Of a stretch of 64,000 nucleotides of DNA, positions 35,515-42,998 are shown piece by piece. Each line of letters opens with the position of its first letter. The stretch's first letter is position 1. Under the pieces are notes generated by a model. The model did not search any database. It saw only the letters and a program-made list of their open reading frames with translations, and had not been told where the DNA came from. The position numbers and the translations under genes were made by a program. The DNA comes from Epilithonimonas zeae (lineage in GTDB: Bacteria; Bacteroidota; Bacteroidia; Flavobacteriales; Weeksellaceae): NCBI RefSeq assembly GCF_900141765.1, contig NZ_FSRK01000002.1:682001-746000 (forward strand), read 5' to 3'.

Positions 35515-36158
35515 GGTTTTTGTTGTTTTAAGATGTTTAAATAATCGATTTTCGGAATCATTTTTGCGCCCAGACTTTCCAGATGTTCAGAGTGGATTTG
35601 GCAATCGATGAGTTCCCATTGATTTTGATATTTGGTTGTGAAATGGATAAAGCCGGCTTTGGAAGCATTAGAAACTTTGGAAAACATACTTTCGCCGCAG
35701 AGAACGTTACCAACTAAAATTCCATAAAAACCACCAACCAATTCGCCGTTTTGCCAGACTTCAAAACTTTTAGCTTTTCCATAATTGTGAAGTTTTACAA
35801 AAGATTCGATAAGTTCTTCATTAATCCAAGTTCCATCCTGACCTTTTCTTTCCAAAGTTTTGCAATTTCTCATCACTTCTTCGAAACATTGGTTTTCGGT
35901 AAACTCAAAAACCTTATCTCGCAGAATTTTTCTCATCGATTTTGAGATTTTAATTTCATTTGGGAATAAAATAAATCTTGGATCTGGACACCACCAAAGA
36001 ATTTCTTCTCCCTCATTATACCAAGGAAATAATCCAATTTGATAGGCAAACCAAAGTCTTTCTGGTCTCAAATCGCCTCCGAAAGCCATCAACCCATCCT
36101 CCGAATCATAATGTTCAGGATTTGGAAAAGAAATATCGTTAGGATCAAGTTTAAGCAT
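35511..36158 (-). CDS. aat: Leucyl/phenylalanyl-tRNA-protein transferase
   Basis: 215 aa, the normal length. Family signatures are plain: DGLMAFGGDLRPERL, YQIGLFPWYNEGEEILWW, CPDPRFILFP and FYGILVGNVLCGESMFS. It adds Leu or Phe to N-terminal Arg/Lys of proteins, marking them for ClpAP/ClpS degradation by the N-end rule. EamA follows with a 4-bp overlap. Confidence 0.95.
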   Translation of the reverse strand: MLKLDPNDISFPNPEHYDSEDGLMAFGGDLRPERLWFAYQIGLFPWYNEGEEILWWCPDPRFILFPNEIKISKSMRKILRDKVFEFTENQCFEEVMRNCKTLERKGQDGTWINEELIESFVKLHNYGKAKSFEVWQNGELVGGFYGILVGNVLCGESMFSKVSNASKAGFIHFTTKYQNQWELIDCQIHSEHLESLGAKMIPKIDYLNILKQQKP

Positions 36159-36187
36159 TGGATGATTTTGGGTTTATAAAAAATAAT

Positions 36188-36214
36188 CCCTGCATTTTAA
36201 AATAAAGTGCAGGG
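36188..36214 (-). terminator. Terminator after the DUF3127 gene
   Basis: On the minus strand CCCTGCACTTT pairs with AAAATGCAGGG (one G-U pair) and is followed by ATTATTTTTT. Confidence 0.85.
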
Positions 36215-36242
36215 AGATTTATGTGATATTATTCTATTGATA

Positions 36243-36623
36243 TTAGAAAGGCAAGTCATCATCTTCATCCTCAGCAAAAACATTTTTGTTTTCTGTTGCA
36301 GGTGAATTTTGAGAAGGCGTAGCTTCAGTCGGTTCGTTAAAATCGCTGGAACCATCTTTTTCCATTCTCCAAGCTGTGATAGAGTTAAAATATTTTACAT
36401 CACCTTGTGGGCTTGTCCATTCTCTACCTCTTATATTGATATGAACTTTTACTTTGTCACCTACTTTATATGTATTCAGTAAGTCAACTTTTTCTGATAA
36501 AAATTCAATATTAATAGGTTGTGGATACTGCTCTTCTGTCAAAAGAACCAATTCTTTCTTTTGAAATCCACTGTTAAAAGTTTGTAAATCAGAAATTTTC
36601 TTTATCGTTCCTGTTAATTCCAT
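36243..36623 (-). CDS. DUF3127 protein with SSB-like acidic tail
   Basis: 126 aa. The N-terminal 90 residues (MELTGTIKKISDLQTFNSGF, KVGDKVKVHINIRGREWTSP, YFNSITAWRMEK) match the DUF3127 family, predicted OB-fold. A flexible Ser/Pro/Glu linker follows and the protein ends EDEDDDLPF. The last six residues are almost identical to the C-terminal tip of single-stranded DNA binding protein (DDDIPF), the docking site for repair and replication proteins. It is probably a cytoplasmic DNA-linked protein; the function is not established. It is a single gene with its own terminator. Confidence 0.85.
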   Translation of the reverse strand: MELTGTIKKISDLQTFNSGFQKKELVLLTEEQYPQPINIEFLSEKVDLLNTYKVGDKVKVHINIRGREWTSPQGDVKYFNSITAWRMEKDGSSDFNEPTEATPSQNSPATENKNVFAEDEDDDLPF

Positions 36624-36720
36624 ATCTCGAAAATGTTTTAAGTGTGTAAAGGTAATAAAAAGTATTGATGTTATTGAAAAAACGGGTGATCAAAAAACTT
36701 TAAAAAAATGTTGATTTTAT

Positions 36721-36752
36721 TTTGGAGAGAATACAAAAGAGTTATATATTTG
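36721..36752 (+). promoter_or_regulatory. Bacteroidetes promoter for the tRNA operon
   Basis: TTTG (36721-36724) and TATATTTG (36745-36752) are separated by 20 bp, the expected -33/-7 arrangement. It lies 40 bp upstream of the first tRNA. Confidence 0.85.
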
Positions 36753-36792
36753 CACTCACCAAAACGAAAGAAAAGGAGTTCTTAAAAATAAT

Positions 36793-36874
36793 GCGGATGT
36801 GGTGTAATTGGTAGCCACGCCAGACTTAGGATCTGGTGCTTCACGGCGTGGGGGTTCGAGTCCCTTCATCCGCA
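36793..36874 (+). tRNA. tRNA-Leu (anticodon TAG)
   Basis: 82 nt. The acceptor GCGGATG pairs with CATCCGC; the anticodon stem CCAGA/TCTGG encloses CTTAGGA with anticodon TAG. A long variable arm fits a class II leucine tRNA, and GGTTCGAGTCC forms the T arm. CCA is not encoded. Confidence 0.95.
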
Positions 36875-36913
36875 CAAAGAAAGAATTTCTAAGCAATTAG
36901 GAATTTTTTTTAT

Positions 36914-36986
36914 GCGAAAATAGCTCAGCTGGTAGAGCACAACCTTGCCAAGGTTGGGGTCGCGGGTTCGAGTCCCGTTTTTCGCT
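36914..36986 (+). tRNA. tRNA-Gly (anticodon GCC)
   Basis: 73 nt plus an encoded CCA. The acceptor GCGAAAA pairs with TTTTCGC; the loop TTGCCAA holds anticodon GCC; GGGTTCGAGTCCC is the T arm. Confidence 0.96.
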
Positions 36987-36994
36987 CCACCGTC

Positions 36995-37078
36995 GCCCTG
37001 GTGGTGGAACTGGTAGACACGCAGGACTTAAAATCCTGTGTCCGCAAGGACGTACGGGTTCAAGTCCCGTCTGGGGTA
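36995..37078 (+). tRNA. tRNA-Leu (anticodon TAA)
   Basis: 84 nt class II tRNA. The acceptor GCCCTGG pairs with CTGGGGT using three wobble pairs; the stem CAGGA/TCCTG encloses CTTAAAA with anticodon TAA; a long variable arm TGTCCGCAAGGACGT is present. It begins 8 bp after the end of tRNA-Gly, so all three are one transcript. Confidence 0.94.
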
Positions 37079-37081
37079 CTT

Positions 37082-37119
37082 AAAAACTCTCTGAATCGAT
37101 TGATTACAGAGAGTTTTTT
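37082..37119 (+). terminator. Terminator of the tRNA operon
   Basis: AAAAACTCTCTG pairs with CAGAGAGTTTTT, 3 bp after the last tRNA, followed by T-rich sequence. Confidence 0.92.
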
Positions 37120-37165
37120 ATTTTTAGGGTAGTTAAAAAGCTGGCTTTTATGTAATTGATTTGTA

Positions 37166-37348
37166 TTATATAAACAGTTGCCAATAATTCCATTGGAACC
37201 AAGCTTCCACTTCGGTTTTTAATTTAGCTGTTAGTTTTTTATAATTTTTTCCTTAATGGTCTCAATTTTTCCAGTCAAATCAAAGTTTGCTGTTTCTCCG
37301 ACATTCTGTTCTTGAGCGGCTACCATCAAAAACAGTGTGCATCATCAT
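37166..37348 (-). pseudogene. Possible decayed small secreted-protein gene
   Basis: The 520-bp stretch between the tRNA terminator and 37641 has no intact gene. On the minus strand three linked frames read MMMHTVF, then MVAAQEQNVGETANFDLTGK with ETIKEK, then YKKLTAKLKTEVEAWFQWN to a stop at 37166. Two single-base shifts would join them into a small protein with a signal peptide ending AAQ. I do not recognise it. The rest of the gap is AT-rich and holds only a -7-like element near its end. Confidence 0.35.
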
Positions 37349-37547
37349 TATCTCGCTTAGTTTGGGTTCTGAATAACTCTTTTCGATTGAAAATTGTGTA
37401 GTGTTTTAAAATTATTACAAAAGAAAATGCAACCAATTTAAATAAGACTTCTTTTTTCTGATTAAGAAAATATAAAATCTCTATAAAAATCAAACCTTAC
37501 TTATCCACTGATATTCTATTTTAATTTTTTTGTATTAAATTGTTTTC

Positions 37548-37555
37548 TATATTTG
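37548..37555 (+). promoter_or_regulatory. -7-like element before the first TPR/HTH gene
   Basis: TATATTTG matches the consensus and ends 85 bp before the GTG start. A TTTG lies only 15 bp upstream, shorter than the usual 19-21 bp. Confidence 0.35.
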
Positions 37556-37640
37556 TTTATTAATATTTATTTGATATTTTGGTAATATTTTAACTAATAT
37601 TCAATTAATTTGCTAGTGAATATCTTTATTTTTTGATTCT

Positions 37641-39113
37641 GTGAAAGCGAATTGTTTCATATTATTTTCATTGATAGCATTTTTTTCTTCCTTAGACTTA
37701 AATGCGCAAAGCTTATCTAAAAAACAGATTGACAGTATGCTTGATAAGACCAATATTGGATGGGATTTGGAAAGAAATATAAAAAACCTGAAGCAGATAT
37801 ATGGATATGCAGAAAAAATAAATTATGAGAAAGGAAAATATCGGGCACTCATGCATATGAGTAACTGGTATATGTTGAAAAGACAATATAAAACGGCAAT
37901 TCCAATATTTGAAAATGTAGAATCTTTGCCTATTGAAAACCCTGACAATTATATATACAAAATCCAGGCATTACAAGATAAAGCTTCCGCTTATATTGAA
38001 TTAGGATTTTTTGATGATGCCCGTACAGCCATTAATAAATCTTTGAACGAAAGCAGGAATTTGAAAAATGACAACAAGTTTCTCATAATAGGACGCGCTT
38101 ATCATCTGAAAGCTACACTTTGTATAGAACTGAAAAAACCGGAAGATTCTGTTTTGTTTTATACAAAAAAATCAATACTATATTTTCAAAAAATTCAAAA
38201 AACTGCTTTAAGAGAAGGAAAACTACAAAGCGCGTATATCAATATCAGTACAAGCTTTTTTGAAGCGAAGAAAATGGATTCGGCTTTATTCTATTCCTAT
38301 AAAGTGAAATCTATGAAGAATTTGGGGCTGGAAGCCCAATCTTATTTGTTTCAGACTATTGCCCAGGTTCATATAGAAAAAAAACGTGTGGACAGCGCCC
38401 TTTTTTATTACAAAAAATCCGAGACCATATCCAAGATATTAGAAGATCCGGCTACGTTGAAAGTAGCTTATACTACCTTGTCCGGACTGTATGAAAAATT
38501 GGGAAACAAAGACAGTTCATTATTATACAGTAAAAAATATTCTCGGTTAGTAGATAGCATTGCTTTGCTTGATAAAAAAGGGGCAACAGCTGCATCTCAG
38601 GCTATAAAAAAGGAAGTCCGGGAAGAAAATACAGAAACAAAACAGAGACTATATATCATATTGCTATGCATCTTTGTCTTATTATGCGTCCTTATAATCT
38701 TTCTTTGGTTTTTCTTCAAAAATTATCATAAGGAGAAAAAAGAAAGAATGAAAAAAGATGAGATACTTTTAGAAAAAGATGATGAGCTTACTAAAACAAA
38801 ATCTATAATAAATGATGCTTTTGAGGAAGTAACAAAGCTTGCAAAAAATAATGACCCTGCTTTTTTAGGCAGGTTTAAAGAAGTATATCCTGCTTTTTGT
38901 GATGAAATTCTGAAGATATGCCCGGATATGATCAATTCCGAGCTTGAGTTTTGCGCTTATCTTAAACTCAATTTTTCTACCAAAGATATTGCAACCTATA
39001 CTTTTGTAACACCAAAAGCAGTACAAAATAGGAAAAACAGAATCCGAAAAAAACTGAATATTCCTTCGGATGAAGACATCTATTTTTGGATGAATAAAGT
39101 TGAGAAAAAATAA
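37641..39113 (+). CDS. Membrane-anchored TPR protein with C-terminal LuxR-like HTH (copy 1)
   Basis: 490 aa. A signal sequence/helix (about 1-22, ending LNA) is followed by a periplasmic TPR region (about 35-310), a membrane helix (about 335-358), a charged coiled segment (KKERMKKDEILLEKDDELTK) and a C-terminal HTH (about 440-490) with STKDIATYTFVTPKAVQNRK and RIRKKLNIPS. The topology predicts a one-component transmembrane regulator: TPRs outside, DNA binding inside. The start is the GTG at 37641; a TGA at 37617 closes the frame. It is convergent with the T9SS protein gene and is a paralogue of 41302-42768. Confidence 0.85.
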   Translation: MKANCFILFSLIAFFSSLDLNAQSLSKKQIDSMLDKTNIGWDLERNIKNLKQIYGYAEKINYEKGKYRALMHMSNWYMLKRQYKTAIPIFENVESLPIENPDNYIYKIQALQDKASAYIELGFFDDARTAINKSLNESRNLKNDNKFLIIGRAYHLKATLCIELKKPEDSVLFYTKKSILYFQKIQKTALREGKLQSAYINISTSFFEAKKMDSALFYSYKVKSMKNLGLEAQSYLFQTIAQVHIEKKRVDSALFYYKKSETISKILEDPATLKVAYTTLSGLYEKLGNKDSSLLYSKKYSRLVDSIALLDKKGATAASQAIKKEVREENTETKQRLYIILLCIFVLLCVLIIFLWFFFKNYHKEKKERMKKDEILLEKDDELTKTKSIINDAFEEVTKLAKNNDPAFLGRFKEVYPAFCDEILKICPDMINSELEFCAYLKLNFSTKDIATYTFVTPKAVQNRKNRIRKKLNIPSDEDIYFWMNKVEKK

Positions 39114-39140
39114 AAAGAACCGGTAGATTCCGGTTCTATA
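39114..39140. terminator. Bidirectional terminator between convergent genes
   Basis: AGAACCGG pairs with CCGGTTCT over a TAGATT loop, placed in the 28-bp gap between two convergent stops, with A/T flanks on each side. Confidence 0.8.
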
Positions 39141-39141
39141 A

Positions 39142-40455
39142 TTAGTTTTTGATGAATTTAAGACTTTGAGGATGATTATTAAATATTCCTTTTAAAATAT
39201 AAGCTCCCTTTGGAAGATTGCTGAGATCAATATTATTTCTATTGTCATTAACCCTGTTTATTTTTTTTCCTGCTGCATCATATATTTCTATATTGGAGAT
39301 GCTGTTGCTACCTTTAATATGAAGAATGTCTTTCACCGGATTGGGATATATTAGGACTTTCTCTTTATCTGCATTAGTAACAGCCATATTGACATCAGGC
39401 AATTGAAGGCGGAATCCTATGGGAACCCCGTTCTGTCTTCCCCATCCTACAATATACTTTCCATCAGGGGAGATTGCTCGCGGTAGACTAAAGGTGATAC
39501 CTTGTGTATCGATTCCTAGACTCTGCGCATAAGCCGTAAGCTCTACACGCCCTGTTGTGGGAGTCCAGATAAAGCCTTCGCCACTATCAGGTGCAGGGTT
39601 TACAAAGATGTTACGAAAATATCCCACTGCTATGCTTCCATCTGCATTTATAGCAGTTGTTGCTCCTGAAAAGCCTGTTTCCAAGCTGACATCGGGATGG
39701 TCAATTTTTATTACACCGCTCGTCTCACTCCATATGATAGCGTATCCTAACATACTACTTCCTGTTGCCCATACACCATTATCAGAAATTGCTGCAACTT
39801 CGTTCAGGGGCAGAGTTCCATATTCTGTTTCTTCTGTAACTAGTTTCTGAACACCATTTTTCCACACAGCAAAAGATCTGTAACCTGTATCACTCATATC
39901 TTGCCATCCTCCGATTACAGTTCCATCTGCACTTAAGGCATTTGCTCTCGCACTTTTTCCTTCTTGCGTGCTACCCATATCGGAAACTCCTGTCTCCTGT
40001 GTCCATTTAACAGGATGTCCTACACCCTCATTATACCACCCAAGCCCTACTATGGTTTTGCCATCTGATGAAATATTAAATGCACTGCTGGTATGTTCTC
40101 CTGAACTGGCTCCTATGCCTCCAAGATAATTAGGGCTTTCTGTAGCAACATCATACAGTGTTATTTCATTAAGATTGGTTGAAGGATTCGTGATGCTGAG
40201 AGCGATTTTGCTACCGTCGGATGAAATAGAAGCATTACCTGCAAGCGAAACTCCGTTAGTGACTTGTCCTATATTTTTAAATCCGTTTTCCGAAGTCCAC
40301 ATAAAATAGCTATTCCCTATACTTCCGGTTACTGTTCCTGTATTGGAAACATCATCAGGATGAACTGCAATACCAAGATTCGTGACCTGTGCACTGACAT
40401 GAAAGCATAATGCTGTAATTGACAAAGTTAAAATTTGTGTAAATTTTTTGTTCAT
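39142..40455 (-). CDS. T9SS-secreted HAF-type repeat protein
   Basis: 437 aa. The signal peptide ends VSAQ. Residues about 25-350 are a repeated beta pattern with ISSDGKTIVG, LSADGTVIGG, INADGSIAVG and ISPDGKYIVG and intervening W segments (FMWTSENG, VKWTQETG, IIWSETSG, FIWTPTTG), like the extracellular HAF repeat family, probably a propeller. A type A T9SS sorting domain ends the protein: VLIYPNPVKD, IEIYDAAGKK, LPKGAYILKG, KFIKN. A site similar to the operators of the nearby regulator loci lies 60-85 bp upstream of its start. Function unknown. Confidence 0.85.
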   Translation of the reverse strand: MNKKFTQILTLSITALCFHVSAQVTNLGIAVHPDDVSNTGTVTGSIGNSYFMWTSENGFKNIGQVTNGVSLAGNASISSDGSKIALSITNPSTNLNEITLYDVATESPNYLGGIGASSGEHTSSAFNISSDGKTIVGLGWYNEGVGHPVKWTQETGVSDMGSTQEGKSARANALSADGTVIGGWQDMSDTGYRSFAVWKNGVQKLVTEETEYGTLPLNEVAAISDNGVWATGSSMLGYAIIWSETSGVIKIDHPDVSLETGFSGATTAINADGSIAVGYFRNIFVNPAPDSGEGFIWTPTTGRVELTAYAQSLGIDTQGITFSLPRAISPDGKYIVGWGRQNGVPIGFRLQLPDVNMAVTNADKEKVLIYPNPVKDILHIKGSNSISNIEIYDAAGKKINRVNDNRNNIDLSNLPKGAYILKGIFNNHPQSLKFIKN

Positions 40456-40514
40456 AATTCGGTATTAATAATTGTTTAAAATTCTGTCTGCAAATTGCAA
40501 ATTATTTCTCGTTT

Positions 40515-40540
40515 CCTAGATACCATAAAGATACCACAAG
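40515..40540 (-). promoter_or_regulatory. Putative operator (11-bp direct repeat) upstream of the HAF-type gene
   Basis: On the minus strand TGTGGTATCTT is followed at once by TATGGTATCTA, a direct repeat with 11-bp phasing. Two TTTG -7 candidates lie 37 and 44 bp downstream. It resembles sites at 41205 and 42797. Confidence 0.55.
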
Positions 40541-40603
40541 TTTTTAATCTGCTGTTTTACAGTTTGTTAAAAATTATTTACATGTATTCGACGTTTTGTA
40601 AAA

Positions 40604-40661
40604 TGTGGCAGCAAAGTGATTTAAGATTTCTTTTCATATTGATCCCAATACTATTTCCTTG
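40604..40661 (+). promoter_or_regulatory. Degenerate operator/promoter of the TPR/HTH pseudogene
   Basis: TGTGGCAGCAA is followed by a worn second unit (AGTGATTTAAG). Exactly 54 bp from the first T is CTTG in the -7-like block ATTTCCTTGTGCATCT, the same spacing as at the two intact copies. Confidence 0.45.
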
Positions 40662-40696
40662 TGCATCTTAAATATGATTGCAACATCACAATACAA

Positions 40697-41175
40697 ATGA
40701 ATTATATGTTATACGCAGATGTCTTACTTTATGTATATAGTGGGAAATTGTTTAGTTTCTTTTCTGTTTCATTATTGATTGTAATATTTGGAGTTATTGA
40801 TCTGTTTTATTTACTTCATAAACAGCGGAAAAGAAAACCCAAAAACTTCAACAGAAAATAACAGAAAGTCTATTTGCCGACAGTACTTGATAAAGTTATT
40901 TATGATGTAATTATTTCTCTGGCACAATATAACTCTCCTGAAATTCTATATCGTTTCACAAGAGCTAATCCAAAGTTCTTTAAAAAGCTTCTGCAAATCG
41001 AACCGAATCTCAAAACATCAGAACTGCTTTTTGCGCCCATCTCAAATTATAATTTTCCACAAAAGAGATTGAAGCATACACTTTTGTAACTCTCAAGGCA
41101 GTGCAGAATAGTATACGGGCAAGGCTTAATATCCCTTCTCAGGAAGACCTGTAGGTATGGTTTGATAAGTTTTAA
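40697..41175 (+). pseudogene. Decayed TPR/HTH regulator (copy 2)
   Basis: This is a shrunken relative of the genes on either side. It starts MNYMLY, has one hydrophobic helix (FFSVSLLIVIFGVIDLFYLL), lacks the TPR region, stops at 40859 and resumes in another reading phase at 40874 with ISLAQYNSPEILYRF and LLQIEPNLKTSEL. A one-base shift then gives FCAHLKL, a stop, FSTKEIEAYTFVTLKAVQN, ARLNIPSQEDL, a stop and VWFDKF. Compare FCAYLKLQFSTKEIASYTF in the intact copy. Two in-frame stops, a frameshift and a loss of about four codons in the HTH mark it as dead. Confidence 0.85.
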
Positions 41176-41204
41176 TATGCTAATAATCAATTTTTTTTGG
41201 CTTT

Positions 41205-41262
41205 TGTGGCATCTATGTGGTATGTGTTTTTTTCGGGAATAATGATTGATGGTATTTCTTTG
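41205..41262 (+). promoter_or_regulatory. Operator and -7 element of TPR/HTH copy 3
   Basis: TGTGGCATCTA and TGTGGTATGTG form a direct repeat with 11-bp phasing. The -7-like TTTG (41259-41262, in TATTTCTTTGCCC) begins 54 bp after the first T. The start codon follows 40 bp later after a CA-repeat leader. Confidence 0.65.
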
Positions 41263-41301
41263 CCCATCTAACAAGATCGGAGCTAAAACACACACACACA
41301 A

Positions 41302-42768
41302 ATGAATTTTTCTTTAAAACAAAAATTATGGACATTTTTTGTCCTGATTATTCTACTGATTTTATTAAAATCCTATGCTTTTTTTGTTTCAGGTCGTAAT
41401 GATAATGATTCATTAAAGATCAATAATCTTCTGATCTCAGCCAAAAAACAATCTACGGAATTTAATTTTAACGAGAGTATTTTTTTAAGTAAAAAGGCAT
41501 TACGCGCTTCGGAAAATCAATCTTACAGAATAGGAATTATTAAAAGTAATTATCAGATAGCTTTTGATCTTTGCAATCTTGGAAGTTATGATGAAAGTAT
41601 CAAGTACATTAATATACTGGAAAAGTCATATGGAGATTACATTCAGGATGATTTTCAGCTTAACATTGATTTGGCAGATCTGAAGGGGAGGAATTTTCTT
41701 GCGCAGGGTTTCAAAAAAAGGGCAAAAGAAGAATTCAGAAAAGAGCTTGGTTTAGCCTATTTGTATAAAGATTCTGAAAAAAAATATCAAGCAGCAATCC
41801 ACGCATATACCAATTTGTCGGCAAGTTGTGAGACAGACAGCGCTTATTTCTATATGAAAAAGATACTTTCTTTTAGAGATAAGGTTAAAGACAAAAAAGC
41901 ATTTTACATCACCTATATCAATATTTCAGACTATTATTATAAGGAAAGAAAAGTCAATATAGATTCTGCTTTGTATTATAATAGCAAAGGAATTCAATTG
42001 GCAGAAGAAAACAATTCTACCTATATGTATATTGCAATTTTGCAGAAGGCAGAACTTCTTTTTCTCCAAAAGAAGTATCACGAATCTCTTCAGTATACTT
42101 TAAAAGGTATCAGACTTTCCAAGGAAAGAAACAGGAGCGAAGAGGTATTGCTTTCTTATAAACTCTTGGCGGATAATTACAGGGAATTAGGCGATTATAA
42201 GTTGCAGTCCAAATTTTTGGACAAATATTCCAAAATGAATGACAGCATCTTCAATGCAAGACAAACGGGTATACAAGCATCTGCAGATGTGATTTTTAAC
42301 GAACAGGATCAAAATAAAAAAAGCCAAAGAACATCATCGCTTTGGTACATCATTTCGTCGATATTTATAATCTGTGCCATTGGCCTGGGTTTGTTTTTCT
42401 ATTTTAAAAAGAATAAGAAACCTATTGAGAATTCTGATTCTGTTGTAGAAAATAAATCAGAAACCGAATTACCAAATGTTTCTTATGAAGAAATAATTGC
42501 GCTGGCAAAAGGAAATTCTTCTGATTTTCTATTCAGATTCAAAGAGATCTATCCCAGTTTTTTCGAAAAGTTATATGAAATTGAACCGGAACTCATCACT
42601 TCCGAGCTTACATTCTGTGCTTATCTGAAATTACAATTCTCCACAAAAGAAATTGCTTCTTACACTTTTGTGACGCCCAAAGCTGTACAAAATCGAAAAA
42701 ACAGGATCAGAAAAAAGCTCAATATTCCATCCAATATGGATATCTATACTTGGATTGGTAGGCTTTAA
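41302..42768 (+). CDS. Membrane-anchored TPR protein with C-terminal LuxR-like HTH (copy 3)
   Basis: 488 aa. An uncleaved N-terminal helix (about 8-28, LWTFFVLIILLILLKSYAFF) is followed by TPR repeats (about 40-325; for example KKYHESLQYTLKGIRLS and LGDYKLQSKFLDKYS), a second helix (about 348-370), an acidic linker and a C-terminal HTH (about 443-488: FSTKEIASYTFVTPKAVQ, RIRKKLNIPS, ending WIGRL). The C-terminal 90 residues are very close to copy 1. The ATG follows a run of CA dinucleotides. The own promoter carries the TGTGG direct repeat, so autoregulation is likely. Confidence 0.87.
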   Translation: MNFSLKQKLWTFFVLIILLILLKSYAFFVSGRNDNDSLKINNLLISAKKQSTEFNFNESIFLSKKALRASENQSYRIGIIKSNYQIAFDLCNLGSYDESIKYINILEKSYGDYIQDDFQLNIDLADLKGRNFLAQGFKKRAKEEFRKELGLAYLYKDSEKKYQAAIHAYTNLSASCETDSAYFYMKKILSFRDKVKDKKAFYITYINISDYYYKERKVNIDSALYYNSKGIQLAEENNSTYMYIAILQKAELLFLQKKYHESLQYTLKGIRLSKERNRSEEVLLSYKLLADNYRELGDYKLQSKFLDKYSKMNDSIFNARQTGIQASADVIFNEQDQNKKSQRTSSLWYIISSIFIICAIGLGLFFYFKKNKKPIENSDSVVENKSETELPNVSYEEIIALAKGNSSDFLFRFKEIYPSFFEKLYEIEPELITSELTFCAYLKLQFSTKEIASYTFVTPKAVQNRKNRIRKKLNIPSNMDIYTWIGRL

Positions 42769-42796
42769 TGATTTGATAATCAGTTAATTGTAATTA

Positions 42797-42854
42797 TGTG
42801 GTATCGATGTGGCAGGTATTTTTATTGATTTAGCAGACAACTGTATTTTCTTTG
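42797..42854 (+). promoter_or_regulatory. Operator and -7 element of the 43-kb surface protein locus
   Basis: TGTGGTATCGA and TGTGGCAGGTA form a direct repeat with 11-bp phasing. TTTG (42851-42854, in TATTTTCTTTGCC) begins exactly 54 bp after the first T, as upstream of 41302. A CA-rich leader also follows here. Confidence 0.65.
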
Positions 42855-42890
42855 CCTTCTAGAAACACAATAAACATAACACACACACAA

Positions 42891-42986
42891 ATGATGAATC
42901 TTCTTGAGAGGCATTCGGAGAAGGGGTTTAATTTCCCCTCTTTTGGATGTTTTACTTTTCACTCATTCTCACAAAGATTCATTTGA
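42891..42986 (+). CDS. Possible 31-aa leader peptide
   Basis: After the same CA-repeat leader that precedes the TPR/HTH copy 3 start codon, ATGATGAATC opens a 31-codon frame (MMNLLERHSEKGFNFPSFGC...). Within it AGGGG (42922-42926) can pair with CCCCT (42935-42939), followed by CTTTT, a weak terminator-like hairpin. It could be a leader peptide, the stub of a lost regulator copy, or chance. Confidence 0.3.
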   Translation: MMNLLERHSEKGFNFPSFGCFTFHSFSQRFI

Positions 42987-42998
42987 TATGAACTTCAA

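Noticed and set aside
36875-37640. Integrated element at the tRNA genes
   Set aside because: No integrase, no duplicated tRNA 3' end and no phage-type genes were seen around the three tRNAs.
37641-42768. Two-component sensor kinases
   Set aside because: No histidine kinase or receiver motifs; the cytoplasmic part is only a coiled linker and an HTH.
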